Source of the DNA: Sandaracinaceae bacterium
GTDB lineage: Bacteria; Myxococcota_A; Polyangia; Polyangiales; JADJQN01
Length of the DNA stretch: 64,000 nucleotides
Reading direction: 5' to 3'
Assembly: GCA_016712745.1 (NCBI GenBank)
Contig: JADJQN010000001.1
Location: 124,001 to 188,000 of the forward strand
Shown: positions 31,110-40,993 of the stretch, in pieces
Layout of the letters: every line of letters starts with the position of its first letter
Numbering within the stretch: the stretch's first letter is position 1
Notes under the pieces: model-generated
What the model was told of the DNA's origin: nothing
Databases searched by the model: none
Seen by the model: only the letters and a program-made list of their open reading frames with translations
Position numbers and translations under genes: made by a program

Positions 31110-32503
31110 GCGCCGTAACAACAACCGACTCCGCTACGACGACTGCGGCTACGTCGACTTCCGCGACGACCACGGATTTCACCACGCTCTTCCGCCTCAA
31201 GGGCGGTTGGTCGTCAGCCTGGAAGATCAGCGCGGCATTCGCCGTCTTGGGTCTAGCCGGGGCAGGTGCTGGTTACGCCGTCGCGCCGCATCGTTTCGCG
31301 TTCAGCTACCTCTTTGCCTTCATCGTCGCGGTGACCATTGGGCTCGGCGCCATCTTCTTCGTGCTCATTCAGCATTTGAGCACGGCGGGCTGGAGCATCA
31401 CGGTTCGACGCTCCTCTGAGTTCTTCATGACGGGCGTCTTCATTCTGCCCATCCTTTTCTTGCCCATCATTCCGTCCATGCACGCCCTCTACCCGTGGCT
31501 CGAGCACGCTGGGCAGCCCGCCGCGCACGGCGAGCAGGGTGCTGAGCACGGCGCCGTTGCGCATGGCGCAGCGGAAGAAGAAGCACCCGCCGCTGAAATC
31601 GAAGTCCTTCCTCCGCCGGACGCGACCGCGTGGACTGGCAACGAAGAAGCGCTACATCACGATCATCACCAACTTGTCGAAGGCAAGTCGTGGTTTCTCT
31701 CCGAGGGCAAGTGGTACGCCTCGTCGTTCCTGGCGCTAGCCCTTTGGTGCTTGCTCGCCTGGCGCTTGTTCTCGCTGTCCGTCCAACAGGACCATACGAA
31801 GGACGTTACGCCCACGCGCAAGCTTCAGTCGTTCTCGCCTGGCGCAACGTTCATCTTCGCGCTCTCCCTCACGCTCGCCGTCTTTCAGTGGGTGATGTCG
31901 CTCGAGCCAAGTTGGTACTCGACCATTTACGGCGTCTATCTTTTCGCGGGCTGCGCGGTTTCGGCCTTCGCCATTGTTATCGTTGTCACCAACAGCTGGC
32001 GCAACGCCGGACTCACCGGCAACACCATCAATCTCTTTCATATGCATGACCTCGGAAAGATGATGTTCGGCTTCATCGTCTTCTGGGCGTACATCGGCTT
32101 CTCGCAGTTCATGCTTATTTGGTACGCGAGCATCCCGGAGGAGACCACGTTCTTCCATCAGCGCTGGGAGCTTTCGGGCTGGCGCGCGGTGAGTCTGATG
32201 CTTCCGATTGCGCACTTCGCGCTACCGTTTCTGATGCTCCTTTCGCGCAACGCGAAGCGCAAGCTTCCTATCCTTGCGTTCGGCGCGGGCTGGATCCTCG
32301 TGATGCACGTAGTGGACATCTACTGGCTCGTGCTTCCATACGAGAGCGCGACCAAGTTTGCTCCAAGCTGGATCGACTTCACGTGCCTCTTTGGCGTCGT
32401 GGGCGCGTTCCTCACGGTCGTCTTCTTCCAGATGTCCCGCTACTCGCTCGTCGCGGTTGGCGATCCTCGAATCGGGCGCGCCATGCGCTTTCACGGAGCC
32501 TAG
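31106..32503 (+). CDS. actF: Alternative complex III subunit ActF, NrfD-like membrane protein
   Basis: 465 aa from the GTG at 31106 (GTGA overlap with actE). After a Thr/Ser/Ala-rich N-terminus there are about ten membrane segments (ISAAFAVLGLAGAGAGYAV; FAFIVAVTIGLGAIFFVL; MLPIAHFALPFLMLL; FTCLFGVVGAFLTVVFF). Between helices 3 and 4 there is a hydrophilic loop of about 60 residues rich in His, Glu and Ala (LHHDHHQL), longer than in most homologues as I know them. Second NrfD-like subunit, paralogous to ActC. An unknown membrane protein gene follows after nine bases. Confidence 0.93.
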
Positions 32504-32512
32504 GAGAATCCC

Positions 32513-33175
32513 ATGTCCGTCAAGGCCACCACCGACCAATCACCGCCGCGCAACGGAGCCATCGCGTTCTATTCCGTGCTCACGGTTGTCTCGCTTGTCG
32601 GGTTGAAGTTCGTCTTCGATTCCTACTTTCACATGATGATCGACAACGTTCGCGCGGAACGCGCCGCAGTCGCACTGCTCCCGCTCTGCGCGCCCGGCGC
32701 GGCAGCGAGTGACGTCGGCGTGAGCTGCCGGCGTACCACCTCGTCGATGGACCAGCTTCAGCACATGCGCGCTCGCGAGACCGAAATGCTCGCAGGTGGA
32801 CATGGTGCGACGGCTATCGACACCGCGATGCAGGCGCTCGCCCAGAATCGCCAGAACCCCGCGGTTGTGCCCCAGCCCTCAAGCGAGATGGCGCCGATCA
32901 AGGGCTGGACAAACATCCCGCACTTCGTGACGACCGCGCGCCCGACCATGGACTTGACCGCGGCACCTGCGCCAGCGCCTGCGCCTGCCGTCGATCCCGC
33001 GGCAGCTCCGACCGCCGCGGTGGATTCGACTGCCGCGACAGTGCCGAATGCACCCACAGTCCACGCGACCGAGATGGTACCCGCCAACGAAGTCATCGCG
33101 CCGCCTGCGCATCCAGCGACTGGCCCCAACGCCATCGTTCCCGAACAACGCCGCTTGGGAGGCGCCACGCCGTGA
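32513..33175 (+). CDS. Single-span Pro/Ala-rich protein of the Act-caa3 operon, unknown
   Basis: 220 aa. One N-terminal membrane helix (IAFYSVLTVVSLVGLKFVFDSYF, about residues 15-37), then a soluble part with two Cys (LLPLCAPG, GVSCRRT). From about residue 100 it becomes a Pro/Ala/Thr-rich tail with APAPAPA runs. The helix and the following region look like the small membrane proteins found at this place in other Act operons, but I cannot assign a family. It probably reaches across the periplasm, perhaps linking the Act complex to the caa3 oxidase or peptidoglycan. Its stop overlaps the GTG start of the SCO gene, so it is firmly in the operon. Confidence 0.8.
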   Translation: MSVKATTDQSPPRNGAIAFYSVLTVVSLVGLKFVFDSYFHMMIDNVRAERAAVALLPLCAPGAAASDVGVSCRRTTSSMDQLQHMRARETEMLAGGHGATAIDTAMQALAQNRQNPAVVPQPSSEMAPIKGWTNIPHFVTTARPTMDLTAAPAPAPAPAVDPAAAPTAAVDSTAATVPNAPTVHATEMVPANEVIAPPAHPATGPNAIVPEQRRLGGATP

Positions 33176-34053
33176 CCCTTCGCGCGAAAGCCGTGCTCTG
33201 CGTGTTCGCCGCCGTCGCCCTCGCGACGACGCAGGCGCGCGCGCAGTATTACGGTACGCGCAGCGACGAGCACTACGTTCGTCAAATGCCGGAGCAGGCG
33301 TCGAACGTGGGCATCGACGAGCATTTGCTTGCACGCCTTCCGCTCGATGCCGCGTTCCGAGATCACACCGGGCGCACAGTCCACCTTCGCGATTACTTCA
33401 CGGGCAACCGCCCCGTCATCTTGAACCTCGCCTATCACTCGTGTCCGCAGCTTTGCAGCATGGTGCTCAACGCGACGTTGCGCTCTTTGAAGGAAGTAGC
33501 CTGGACGGTTGGCGACGAGTTCGAAGTTGTGACTTTGAGCATAGACCCCACAGATACGCCCGCCATCGCCGCCACCAAGCGCACGGATGTTCTTCAGCGT
33601 TATGGCCGTGCACCGGCTGCGCGTGGTTGGCATTTTCTCGTCGGCGAGCAATCCCAGATTGATCTCGTCACCCGCGCAGTGGGCTTTCGCTCGTGGTACG
33701 ACCCCGCGCAGCGGCAATACTCGCATCCGGCCGCCATTATCCTCGTTACGCGCGATGGCCGCGTCGCTCGTTATCTCTACGGCATCGAGTACGCACCGCA
33801 AGATGTTCGGTTCGGGCTTCTCGAAGCGTCGGAAGGTCGTTCCATCTCGACCGTCGATCGCGTCTTAATGTTTTGTTATCACTTCGATCCCAGCGATTCG
33901 AAGTACGTTTTGATGGCTTCACGCATCATGACGCTCGGCGGTGCTCTCACTCTTCTCGCAGTCAGCTCGATGCTCTTTTTCTACTTCCGTCGCGAACGCG
34001 GTCGGAAGGGGATCCACCAAGTAAACGGCCCGACGCTGGGCCCAACGGGATGA
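33172..34053 (+). CDS. SCO1/SenC copper chaperone for cytochrome oxidase
   Basis: 293 aa from the GTG at 33172. Signal peptide (VLCVFAAVALATTQARAQ), thioredoxin-like fold with the copper Cys pair in YHSCPQLCSMV (CxxxC), the partner His in QRQYSHPAAI, and a C-terminal membrane helix (GGALTLLAVSSMLFFYF). The C-terminal anchor is the reverse of classical SCO1 but common in Act/caa3 operons. It delivers copper to the CuA centre of subunit II, whose gene follows four bases downstream. Confidence 0.93.
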   Translation: MTLRAKAVLCVFAAVALATTQARAQYYGTRSDEHYVRQMPEQASNVGIDEHLLARLPLDAAFRDHTGRTVHLRDYFTGNRPVILNLAYHSCPQLCSMVLNATLRSLKEVAWTVGDEFEVVTLSIDPTDTPAIAATKRTDVLQRYGRAPAARGWHFLVGEQSQIDLVTRAVGFRSWYDPAQRQYSHPAAIILVTRDGRVARYLYGIEYAPQDVRFGLLEASEGRSISTVDRVLMFCYHFDPSDSKYVLMASRIMTLGGALTLLAVSSMLFFYFRRERGRKGIHQVNGPTLGPTG

Positions 34054-34057
34054 TGCA

Positions 34058-35029
34058 ATGAACCCCCAGGGAACATTTCAGCTGCCTCCGGCTCTCTCGG
34101 AATACGCCCCGAGAGTCGATGAGCTCTACTATTTCATTTTCTGGATCAGCGTGGTCGCGTTCGTCGCGATTTGCGTCGCTCTGGTCTTGTTCGTGTGGAA
34201 GTTCCGCGAGCGTAAGGGTGGGCCGACCAAGGGCGCGCAATCGGGCGATCATCACGCCCTCGAGCTCTTCTGGACGTTCACGCCTCTCATCCTCTTGACG
34301 GTCCTGTTCCACTGGGGCTTCAAGGACTACGTTGCGGCGGCCGTTGCGCCCGACGATGCCATTCAGATTCGCGTACGCGCTCGCCAATGGGCATGGGAGT
34401 ACGAGTATCCCAACGGCATGATCACGCCCGGCGAGCTCACGATTCCGATGGGGCGTCCAGTCAAGCTCGTTATGTCGTCCGACGACGTGCTGCACTCGTA
34501 CTTCGTTCCCGAATTCCGCATCAAGAAGGACGTCGTTCCGGGCATGTACAGCTCGCTCTGGTTCCAAGCGATCATGCAGCCTCGCCGTTACGATGCGCAG
34601 GTTTACTGCGCCGAGTACTGCGGCGCGCGCGGCGACACCGGCGGCCACTCGGCCATGCTCTCGACGATTCACGTGGTCACAGGTAGCGAGTACGAAGAGT
34701 TCCTTCGTGAGGGTCCAAGTCGGCCGACAGATTTGCAGACTGACACGCAGTGGGGCGAACTCCTCGTTACGCAGAACAACTGCTTGTCCTGCCACCACAC
34801 GGACGCCGCGACCACGCTTCCGGCCCCCTCGTTCGCGGGCATCTTCGGACGCCACCAGAGTCTTGAAGGCGGCGGCGAAGTGACCGTCGATGAGAACTAC
34901 ATTCGTGAGTCGATGCTCACGCCGCAGGCGAAAATCGTCCGCACGTACACCGCGATTCAAATGCCGCCGTTCCACTTCAGCGACCATCAAGTGGACGCCA
35001 TCATTGCTTACCTGAAGACGATCCACTGA
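34058..35029 (+). CDS. Cytochrome c oxidase subunit II with fused cytochrome c domain (caa3)
   Basis: 323 aa. Two N-terminal membrane helices (LYYFIFWISVVAFVAICVALVLFVW; LFWTFTPLILLTVLFHWGF), then the CuA cupredoxin domain (first His in DDVLHSYFVPEF). A cytochrome c domain follows at ~225-323 with the haem site CLSCHH and Met ligand near IQMPPFHF. The CuA loop reads CAEYCGARGDTGGHSAM: C-x3-C-x8-H-x2-M instead of the usual C-x3-C-x3-H-x2-M, i.e. five extra residues. The frame is secure, so the insertion is real in this sequence. The fused cytochrome c marks a caa3-type oxidase that can accept electrons straight from the Act complex. Confidence 0.94.
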   Translation: MNPQGTFQLPPALSEYAPRVDELYYFIFWISVVAFVAICVALVLFVWKFRERKGGPTKGAQSGDHHALELFWTFTPLILLTVLFHWGFKDYVAAAVAPDDAIQIRVRARQWAWEYEYPNGMITPGELTIPMGRPVKLVMSSDDVLHSYFVPEFRIKKDVVPGMYSSLWFQAIMQPRRYDAQVYCAEYCGARGDTGGHSAMLSTIHVVTGSEYEEFLREGPSRPTDLQTDTQWGELLVTQNNCLSCHHTDAATTLPAPSFAGIFGRHQSLEGGGEVTVDENYIRESMLTPQAKIVRTYTAIQMPPFHFSDHQVDAIIAYLKTIH

Positions 35030-35069
35030 CCGTCTGTTTCACGATCCCGATTCGATCACGGAGTAGATA

Positions 35070-36737
<1,668 letters not shown>

Positions 36738-36742
36738 GACTT

Positions 36743-37486
36743 ATGGATACCGCAAACTCTCACGAACACGGAGCCGGTCACGACGACGACCATGGCGAGA
36801 GCCATGGTCACGGTGACCACCCGAAGTTCCTCGCTCACCATTTCGACACGCCGCTTCAGCAGTTCGACACGGCCAAGCTCGGCATGTGGCTCTTCCTCGC
36901 TCAGGAATTGTTGTTCTTCGCAGGTCTCTTCGTCGCGTACGGCATTTACCGCAACTGGTACCCTGATGCGTTTTCATGGTCGTCGCATCAGCTCGACCCC
37001 ATCATGGGCGCGATCAACACGGTCGTTCTTCTCTTCAGCTCGCTGACGGCGGCTCTTGCCGTGCGTTCAAGCCAGCTTGGCCAGAAGTCGAAGACGTCCA
37101 TGTGGTTGGTGCTCACCATCATCTGCGCGTTCATCTTCTTGGTCGTCAAGTACTTCGAGTACGAGCACAAGTTCGAGTCGGGCCTGTTGCCTGGCGGGCA
37201 CTTCCATCCGCATCACCTGCACGTAGTACGTGCGATGCACGGCGCTGCAGCAGCGGGGATCCCCGATCACTCGGGAACGTTCTTCGGAATCTATTTCATG
37301 ATGACGGGCGTGCACGGTCTTCACGTGCTCATTGGCATCGGCGTCATGATTTGGATTCTCATCCGCAACAACCGCGGAGAGTTCAGCGCTCAGTACTTCA
37401 CTCCAGTCGAGCTCGTTGCCTTGTATTGGCATTTGGTCGACTTGATCTGGATCTACCTTTTCCCGTTGCTCTACCTCATTGACTAA
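36743..37486 (+). CDS. Cytochrome c oxidase subunit III
   Basis: 247 aa. N-terminal ~35 residues are rich in His and Asp (HGAGHDDDHGESHGHG), then a five-to-seven helix membrane protein of the CtaE family (LGMWLFLAQELLFFAGLFVAY; GIYFMMTGVHGLHVLIGIG; LYWHLVDLIWIYLFPLLYL). The C-terminal YWHxVDxxWIxLFPLLY signature is diagnostic. It starts five bases after the subunit I stop. The His-rich N-terminus could bind metal in the cytoplasm; this is inference. Confidence 0.95.
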   Translation: MDTANSHEHGAGHDDDHGESHGHGDHPKFLAHHFDTPLQQFDTAKLGMWLFLAQELLFFAGLFVAYGIYRNWYPDAFSWSSHQLDPIMGAINTVVLLFSSLTAALAVRSSQLGQKSKTSMWLVLTIICAFIFLVVKYFEYEHKFESGLLPGGHFHPHHLHVVRAMHGAAAAGIPDHSGTFFGIYFMMTGVHGLHVLIGIGVMIWILIRNNRGEFSAQYFTPVELVALYWHLVDLIWIYLFPLLYLID

Positions 37487-37499
37487 GAGCGAGAACCTC

Positions 37500-37976
37500 A
37501 TGTCACACGAAGCACACGATAAAATTGACGACGGCGGCGTGCACCCGCACATCGCTCCCGTAAAGATGTACATCGCGATATTTCTCGGCCTGATTTTCTT
37601 CACGGTCGTTACGGTCGCGGTTGGCTTCGTGCATCTCGGGCCACTGAATCTACTGGTGGCCATCGTCATTGCGACGATCAAGGCCGCGTTGGTCGTTATC
37701 TTCTTCATGCACTTGAAGGACGACGCAAAGTTCAACGCACTGGTATTCGTCGGCTCATTGCTCTTCGCCGGAGTTTTCCTCGTCTACACGATGAACGACA
37801 CCGGGCATCGTGGTCAGATTGACCCGGAGCAGGGAGTCGAAGTGCTTCCATCGACAGGTGAGTTCGCGCCGGGTGGACCCGCTCGCCCCGCACGCTCAGT
37901 TGCCGCCGAAGGCCACGAGGGCGAGCCGGTCACCGCCGACGTCGTCCTGCCGGAACACGCGCCACAAGCGCACTGA
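37500..37976 (+). CDS. Cytochrome c oxidase subunit IV (CtaF-like)
   Basis: 158 aa from the ATG at 37500; a TTG at 37479 in the same frame would overlap the subunit III end. Three membrane helices (MYIAIFLGLIFFTVVTVAV; LNLLVAIVIATIKAALVVIFFMHL; ALVFVGSLLFAGVFLVYTM) with the family signature IKAALVVIFFMHL. It has an unusual hydrophilic C-terminal extension of about 60 residues rich in Gly, Pro, Ala and Glu. Small structural subunit of the caa3 oxidase. Confidence 0.9.
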   Translation: MSHEAHDKIDDGGVHPHIAPVKMYIAIFLGLIFFTVVTVAVGFVHLGPLNLLVAIVIATIKAALVVIFFMHLKDDAKFNALVFVGSLLFAGVFLVYTMNDTGHRGQIDPEQGVEVLPSTGEFAPGGPARPARSVAAEGHEGEPVTADVVLPEHAPQAH

Positions 37977-37986
37977 GACGCGCCGC

Positions 37987-38778
37987 ATGCGTGTCCAACT
38001 TGCAGCAACGTTCGCGCTTCTTGCGTGCGCGACCGGCTGCAAGCTTCAGCGCCAGGAAGTTGCCTCGGTGCCTCAGCTGCCATACCCGAGCTGCGGAAGC
38101 ACGTCCTTGCCCGATGGAACCGTCGACGCGGTAGGCTTCCTCCGCGCCGGCTCTTTCATGCGCGAACGCAGCTACGTCGAACGTTTCGAGGTGCGTGATC
38201 GTGCATGCCTGCGCATAGCGTCGGCGCGCGTCGAGACGGCGGGTGCCATGCACGACTTCGAAATTGTATACGACGACCACGGGCGCCCCCTGCGCGCTTG
38301 GCGTCGCACAACGTTGCCCGGTATTCCCGTGCCGGATGGAAATCCCGACATCCGCAAATACGAGCTTCGCACACCGGTGGTCACTATCAGCCGCCGTTCC
38401 CCTGAGGGACGCGAGTATGTCGAGCTCAGCGGCGGCCGGCCTACCGCGGTCATCACGCTTGCGCGCGGAACGCTTACTCCATGGATTCAACGGGCACGCC
38501 TCTCAGTTGGCCAGAGCGTTCGCGAGACGGTGCTCGACATGACGGGTTACGACCGCATCCAGAACGCGGAGCTACGCCGCGACCCTGATCTCACGCGCGA
38601 GGACCTTGGCGGTCGAGTTCGCGTCTACACTATTTACGGCAGAGACACTGTATTCACCGACGACAACAACGTCGTGGTTGGAGATTTGAACGGCCTGCGC
38701 CGTGCAACGTTGATCACGTCACCGCTGCCGCCTGCGCAGTCGACCTACGGCGGCGCGGACCCCGTCGGCACCCCGTAA
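37987..38778 (+). CDS. Lipoprotein at the end of the Act-caa3 operon, unknown
   Basis: 263 aa from the ATG at 37987, ten bases after subunit IV. Lipoprotein signal MRVQLAATFALLACATGC, with Cys18 likely lipidated. The mature part is beta-rich (RSYVERFEVRDRACLRIASARVE; ARLSVGQSVRETVLDMTGYDRIQ), with three Cys. No known domain. Its position suggests a periplasmic role with the respiratory chain, but it may only share the transcript. The next gene is convergent after 11 bases. Confidence 0.75.
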   Translation: MRVQLAATFALLACATGCKLQRQEVASVPQLPYPSCGSTSLPDGTVDAVGFLRAGSFMRERSYVERFEVRDRACLRIASARVETAGAMHDFEIVYDDHGRPLRAWRRTTLPGIPVPDGNPDIRKYELRTPVVTISRRSPEGREYVELSGGRPTAVITLARGTLTPWIQRARLSVGQSVRETVLDMTGYDRIQNAELRRDPDLTREDLGGRVRVYTIYGRDTVFTDDNNVVVGDLNGLRRATLITSPLPPAQSTYGGADPVGTP

Positions 38779-38789
38779 CGGACAGCGAC

Positions 38790-39794
38790 TCAAGCCGCCG
38801 ACTGCTCCGGCTTCTGCCGCAACGGTTCCCAAACCTCTTGTCGCGCCCACGTAGCGCTGTCGCGTGCTGCCTGCTTCCTCGCGAAGAAGATACCGGCCTG
38901 CTGCGCGCAAATCGCCAGCGCGATGCCAGCAACTAGATCAATGCCCCAGTGCCAACGCAAAAACACGGTCGCGATGATGATGTTGCCCGTAAAGAACGCC
39001 GTCACAATCCATGCGTATTTGAAGGGCATTGCTTTGCGATGGCGAAACGCGTGCAGAGTGTAGAAGGTTGGATAGGCGGTATGTAGGGAAGGGAAGATGT
39101 CGAGCATCGCTCCACTCCCGTTCACAGCGACGTTCACTCGCTGCCACCAAATGCCGCCAGTGAGCTCGTGAGCAAAGTTGTGCAGGTAAACGTGCGGCCC
39201 AAAGCCTGGCACCAGCGTGTAGGTCAGGTGTCCGACCGATGCCAGGACGGCAGCGCCTGTCATGATCTCGCTCAAGCGCTGCCCGCGATCCAAAAACACC
39301 GACAGGATAAGATACGAACCCATGATCGCGAAGTAGCTGAAGTAAAAGAACGCAAACCACTCGGTGGTGCTGGGTGTGACAAACGCGTCGAGGTACTCGG
39401 CGGGCGAGCGACCGAAGAGCACTTGATCGATGCGGTAGAGCTCAGCGTCGAGTAGATGTGGTTGCAGCGCGGGCAGCAAATACCGCAGCTCAAAATAAGA
39501 AACGAAAATCGGCGTGAAAATGCCGACTCGATAGGCGATGGCGCGTGCGAGCCCTTTTGGCAGAATCTCGCCCCGCGTGATTAGTAATGCGAGTGCCGTT
39601 GCAGCGAGCAAAATTCCCGAGAAGCGCCGCGCAATGAACGCATTTTCGCTGTCCGGCGCAACCATCACGCGCAGGAACATGCCCAGGTGGTAAACAACGC
39701 AGAACCAATCATGGGCCGCCATGTTTCCGTACAACCGTCCCAGGAACGACGGACGGTCTTCGGCGGTTGTCGCCCCTACTGCGTTGTCGCCCAT
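38790..39794 (-). CDS. PAP2-superfamily membrane phosphatase/lipid phosphotransferase (AUR1-like)
   Basis: 334 aa from the ATG at 39794 (MGDNAVGATT); the frame extends farther upstream but only overlaps the next small gene. About six membrane helices, then the PAP2 motifs: PSLHTAYP (His in motif 2) and RWHWGIDLVAG (motif 3). The arrangement, with a long N-terminal membrane part and C-terminal catalytic motifs, resembles PAP2_3 and fungal inositol-phosphorylceramide synthase relatives. Lipid head-group exchange or phosphatidate-type dephosphorylation at the periplasmic side is likely. It lies 44 bases after the small membrane protein on the same strand. Confidence 0.85.
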   Translation of the reverse strand: MGDNAVGATTAEDRPSFLGRLYGNMAAHDWFCVVYHLGMFLRVMVAPDSENAFIARRFSGILLAATALALLITRGEILPKGLARAIAYRVGIFTPIFVSYFELRYLLPALQPHLLDAELYRIDQVLFGRSPAEYLDAFVTPSTTEWFAFFYFSYFAIMGSYLILSVFLDRGQRLSEIMTGAAVLASVGHLTYTLVPGFGPHVYLHNFAHELTGGIWWQRVNVAVNGSGAMLDIFPSLHTAYPTFYTLHAFRHRKAMPFKYAWIVTAFFTGNIIIATVFLRWHWGIDLVAGIALAICAQQAGIFFARKQAARDSATWARQEVWEPLRQKPEQSAA

Positions 39795-39838
39795 GAGGAT
39801 CCGCGGACCATAATCCCGAGTCCAAGTGCCCGCAAGTA

Positions 39839-40075
39839 TCAGGGATTTTTGCGGTTTCGCGCGCGGCGGGCGAGAAAAACGATCGCGCTTGCAGCGGCGA
39901 CCGCCCCGAACGAAATCACCGCCCATTTAGGCATTGGCACCGCGCCGCGCTGCCAGCTACCCACAGGCGGTCTCTCAATGCGCGAGGTTTCGCGGGGCTG
40001 TGCGCTTGCAAGCTGCAGCGTCGTGGCGAAGGCCCACGCAAAAACGACGCTTCCACGCAACGAGCGCGCTGCCAT
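39839..40075 (-). CDS. Small secreted/anchored membrane protein
   Basis: 78 aa. It has a signal peptide (VVFAWAFATTLQLASAQ, cleavage after ASA) and, near the C-terminus, a membrane helix followed by a positive tail (WAVISFGAVAAASAIVFLARRARNRK). That build is coherent for a small periplasmic protein anchored in the inner membrane, so I take it as real. No ribosome binding site is evident. It precedes the PAP2 gene and is divergent from pgsA. Confidence 0.6.
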   Translation of the reverse strand: MAARSLRGSVVFAWAFATTLQLASAQPRETSRIERPPVGSWQRGAVPMPKWAVISFGAVAAASAIVFLARRARNRKNP

Positions 40076-40182
40076 AGTGCGACGCTGCCATGCGCGCCAT
40101 CAGAACGCAAAGGGCACATCGGCCGCTCACGATTGACGCTTTGTGTCCGGCCCCCATACTCTGGCCGCGATCGCCACCGCGT

Positions 40183-40899
40183 ATGAACGACGAGAGCCCA
40201 ATCGAACGCAAAAAGAAGAAGCGCTTGAAGCGCCCGCTTAAGCCGCGGCGTAGCATTCGCGAAGACGCGTTCAATCTTCCGAACCTGCTGACGATGTTGC
40301 GTGTGTGCATGATTCCGGTCGTGCTCTGGCTGCTCCTCGACGGTCGGCCGCACATGAACTTTTGGGCGGCGATTGTCTATTCCATCGCGGCGATCACGGA
40401 CTTCCTCGACGGTTGGCTTGCTCGTAAACGCGGCCTCATCAGCGTGCTGGGCAAATTTCTCGATCCGCTGGCGGACAAGCTGCTCGTGATGGCCACGCTG
40501 GTTTTCATGTCCGAAATGGGGCGTGTGCCTACATGGGCCACGATCATCATTTTGGCGCGCGAGCTCTCAGTCACTTCGTTGCGAACCATCGCGATGAGCG
40601 AAGGCGTGGTGATCGCCGCGAGTCAGGGCGGCAAAGAGAAAACCGCGCTCCAAATGGTCGCGCTCCTGATGCTCATCGTGCATCACACGTACTACGTGAA
40701 CTTCGGCGTAGCGACCGTGCCGGTCCATATGCACAGCATCGGCCTGGTTCTCCTCTATGCCAGCGTCGTGTTCGCCGTGACGAGCGGAGGCGAGTACATG
40801 AAGCTCTTCGTTGAGGCGGTGGAGGCGAAGGAGAAGAGGCTGCTCGAGCAAGACAAGAGGCGCGAGGAAGCACGCGCGGCTCGGCCTGACGTCGACTGA
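40183..40899 (+). CDS. pgsA: CDP-diacylglycerol-glycerol-3-phosphate 3-phosphatidyltransferase
   Basis: 238 aa from the ATG at 40183. Makes phosphatidylglycerophosphate at the inner membrane. The CDP-alcohol phosphotransferase signature is complete: DFLDGWLARKR...GKFLDPLADK (D-x2-DG-x2-AR-x8-G-x3-D-x3-D). About five helices (LTMLRVCMIPVVLWLLL; VALLMLIVHHTYYV). The first 25 residues are highly basic (ERKKKKRLKRPLKPRR) and the C-terminus is a charged coiled helix. Both extensions exceed the usual family length. Confidence 0.93.
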   Translation: MNDESPIERKKKKRLKRPLKPRRSIREDAFNLPNLLTMLRVCMIPVVLWLLLDGRPHMNFWAAIVYSIAAITDFLDGWLARKRGLISVLGKFLDPLADKLLVMATLVFMSEMGRVPTWATIIILARELSVTSLRTIAMSEGVVIAASQGGKEKTALQMVALLMLIVHHTYYVNFGVATVPVHMHSIGLVLLYASVVFAVTSGGEYMKLFVEAVEAKEKRLLEQDKRREEARAARPDVD

Positions 40900-40993
40900 C
40901 CGCGGCGGCGACAACTGTGGCTTTTTCTCTCACAAAGCAAAACAAAGGCGGAGGCATCTCGATCCTGGCGAAAGACCATGATAGGAGTGCCGC

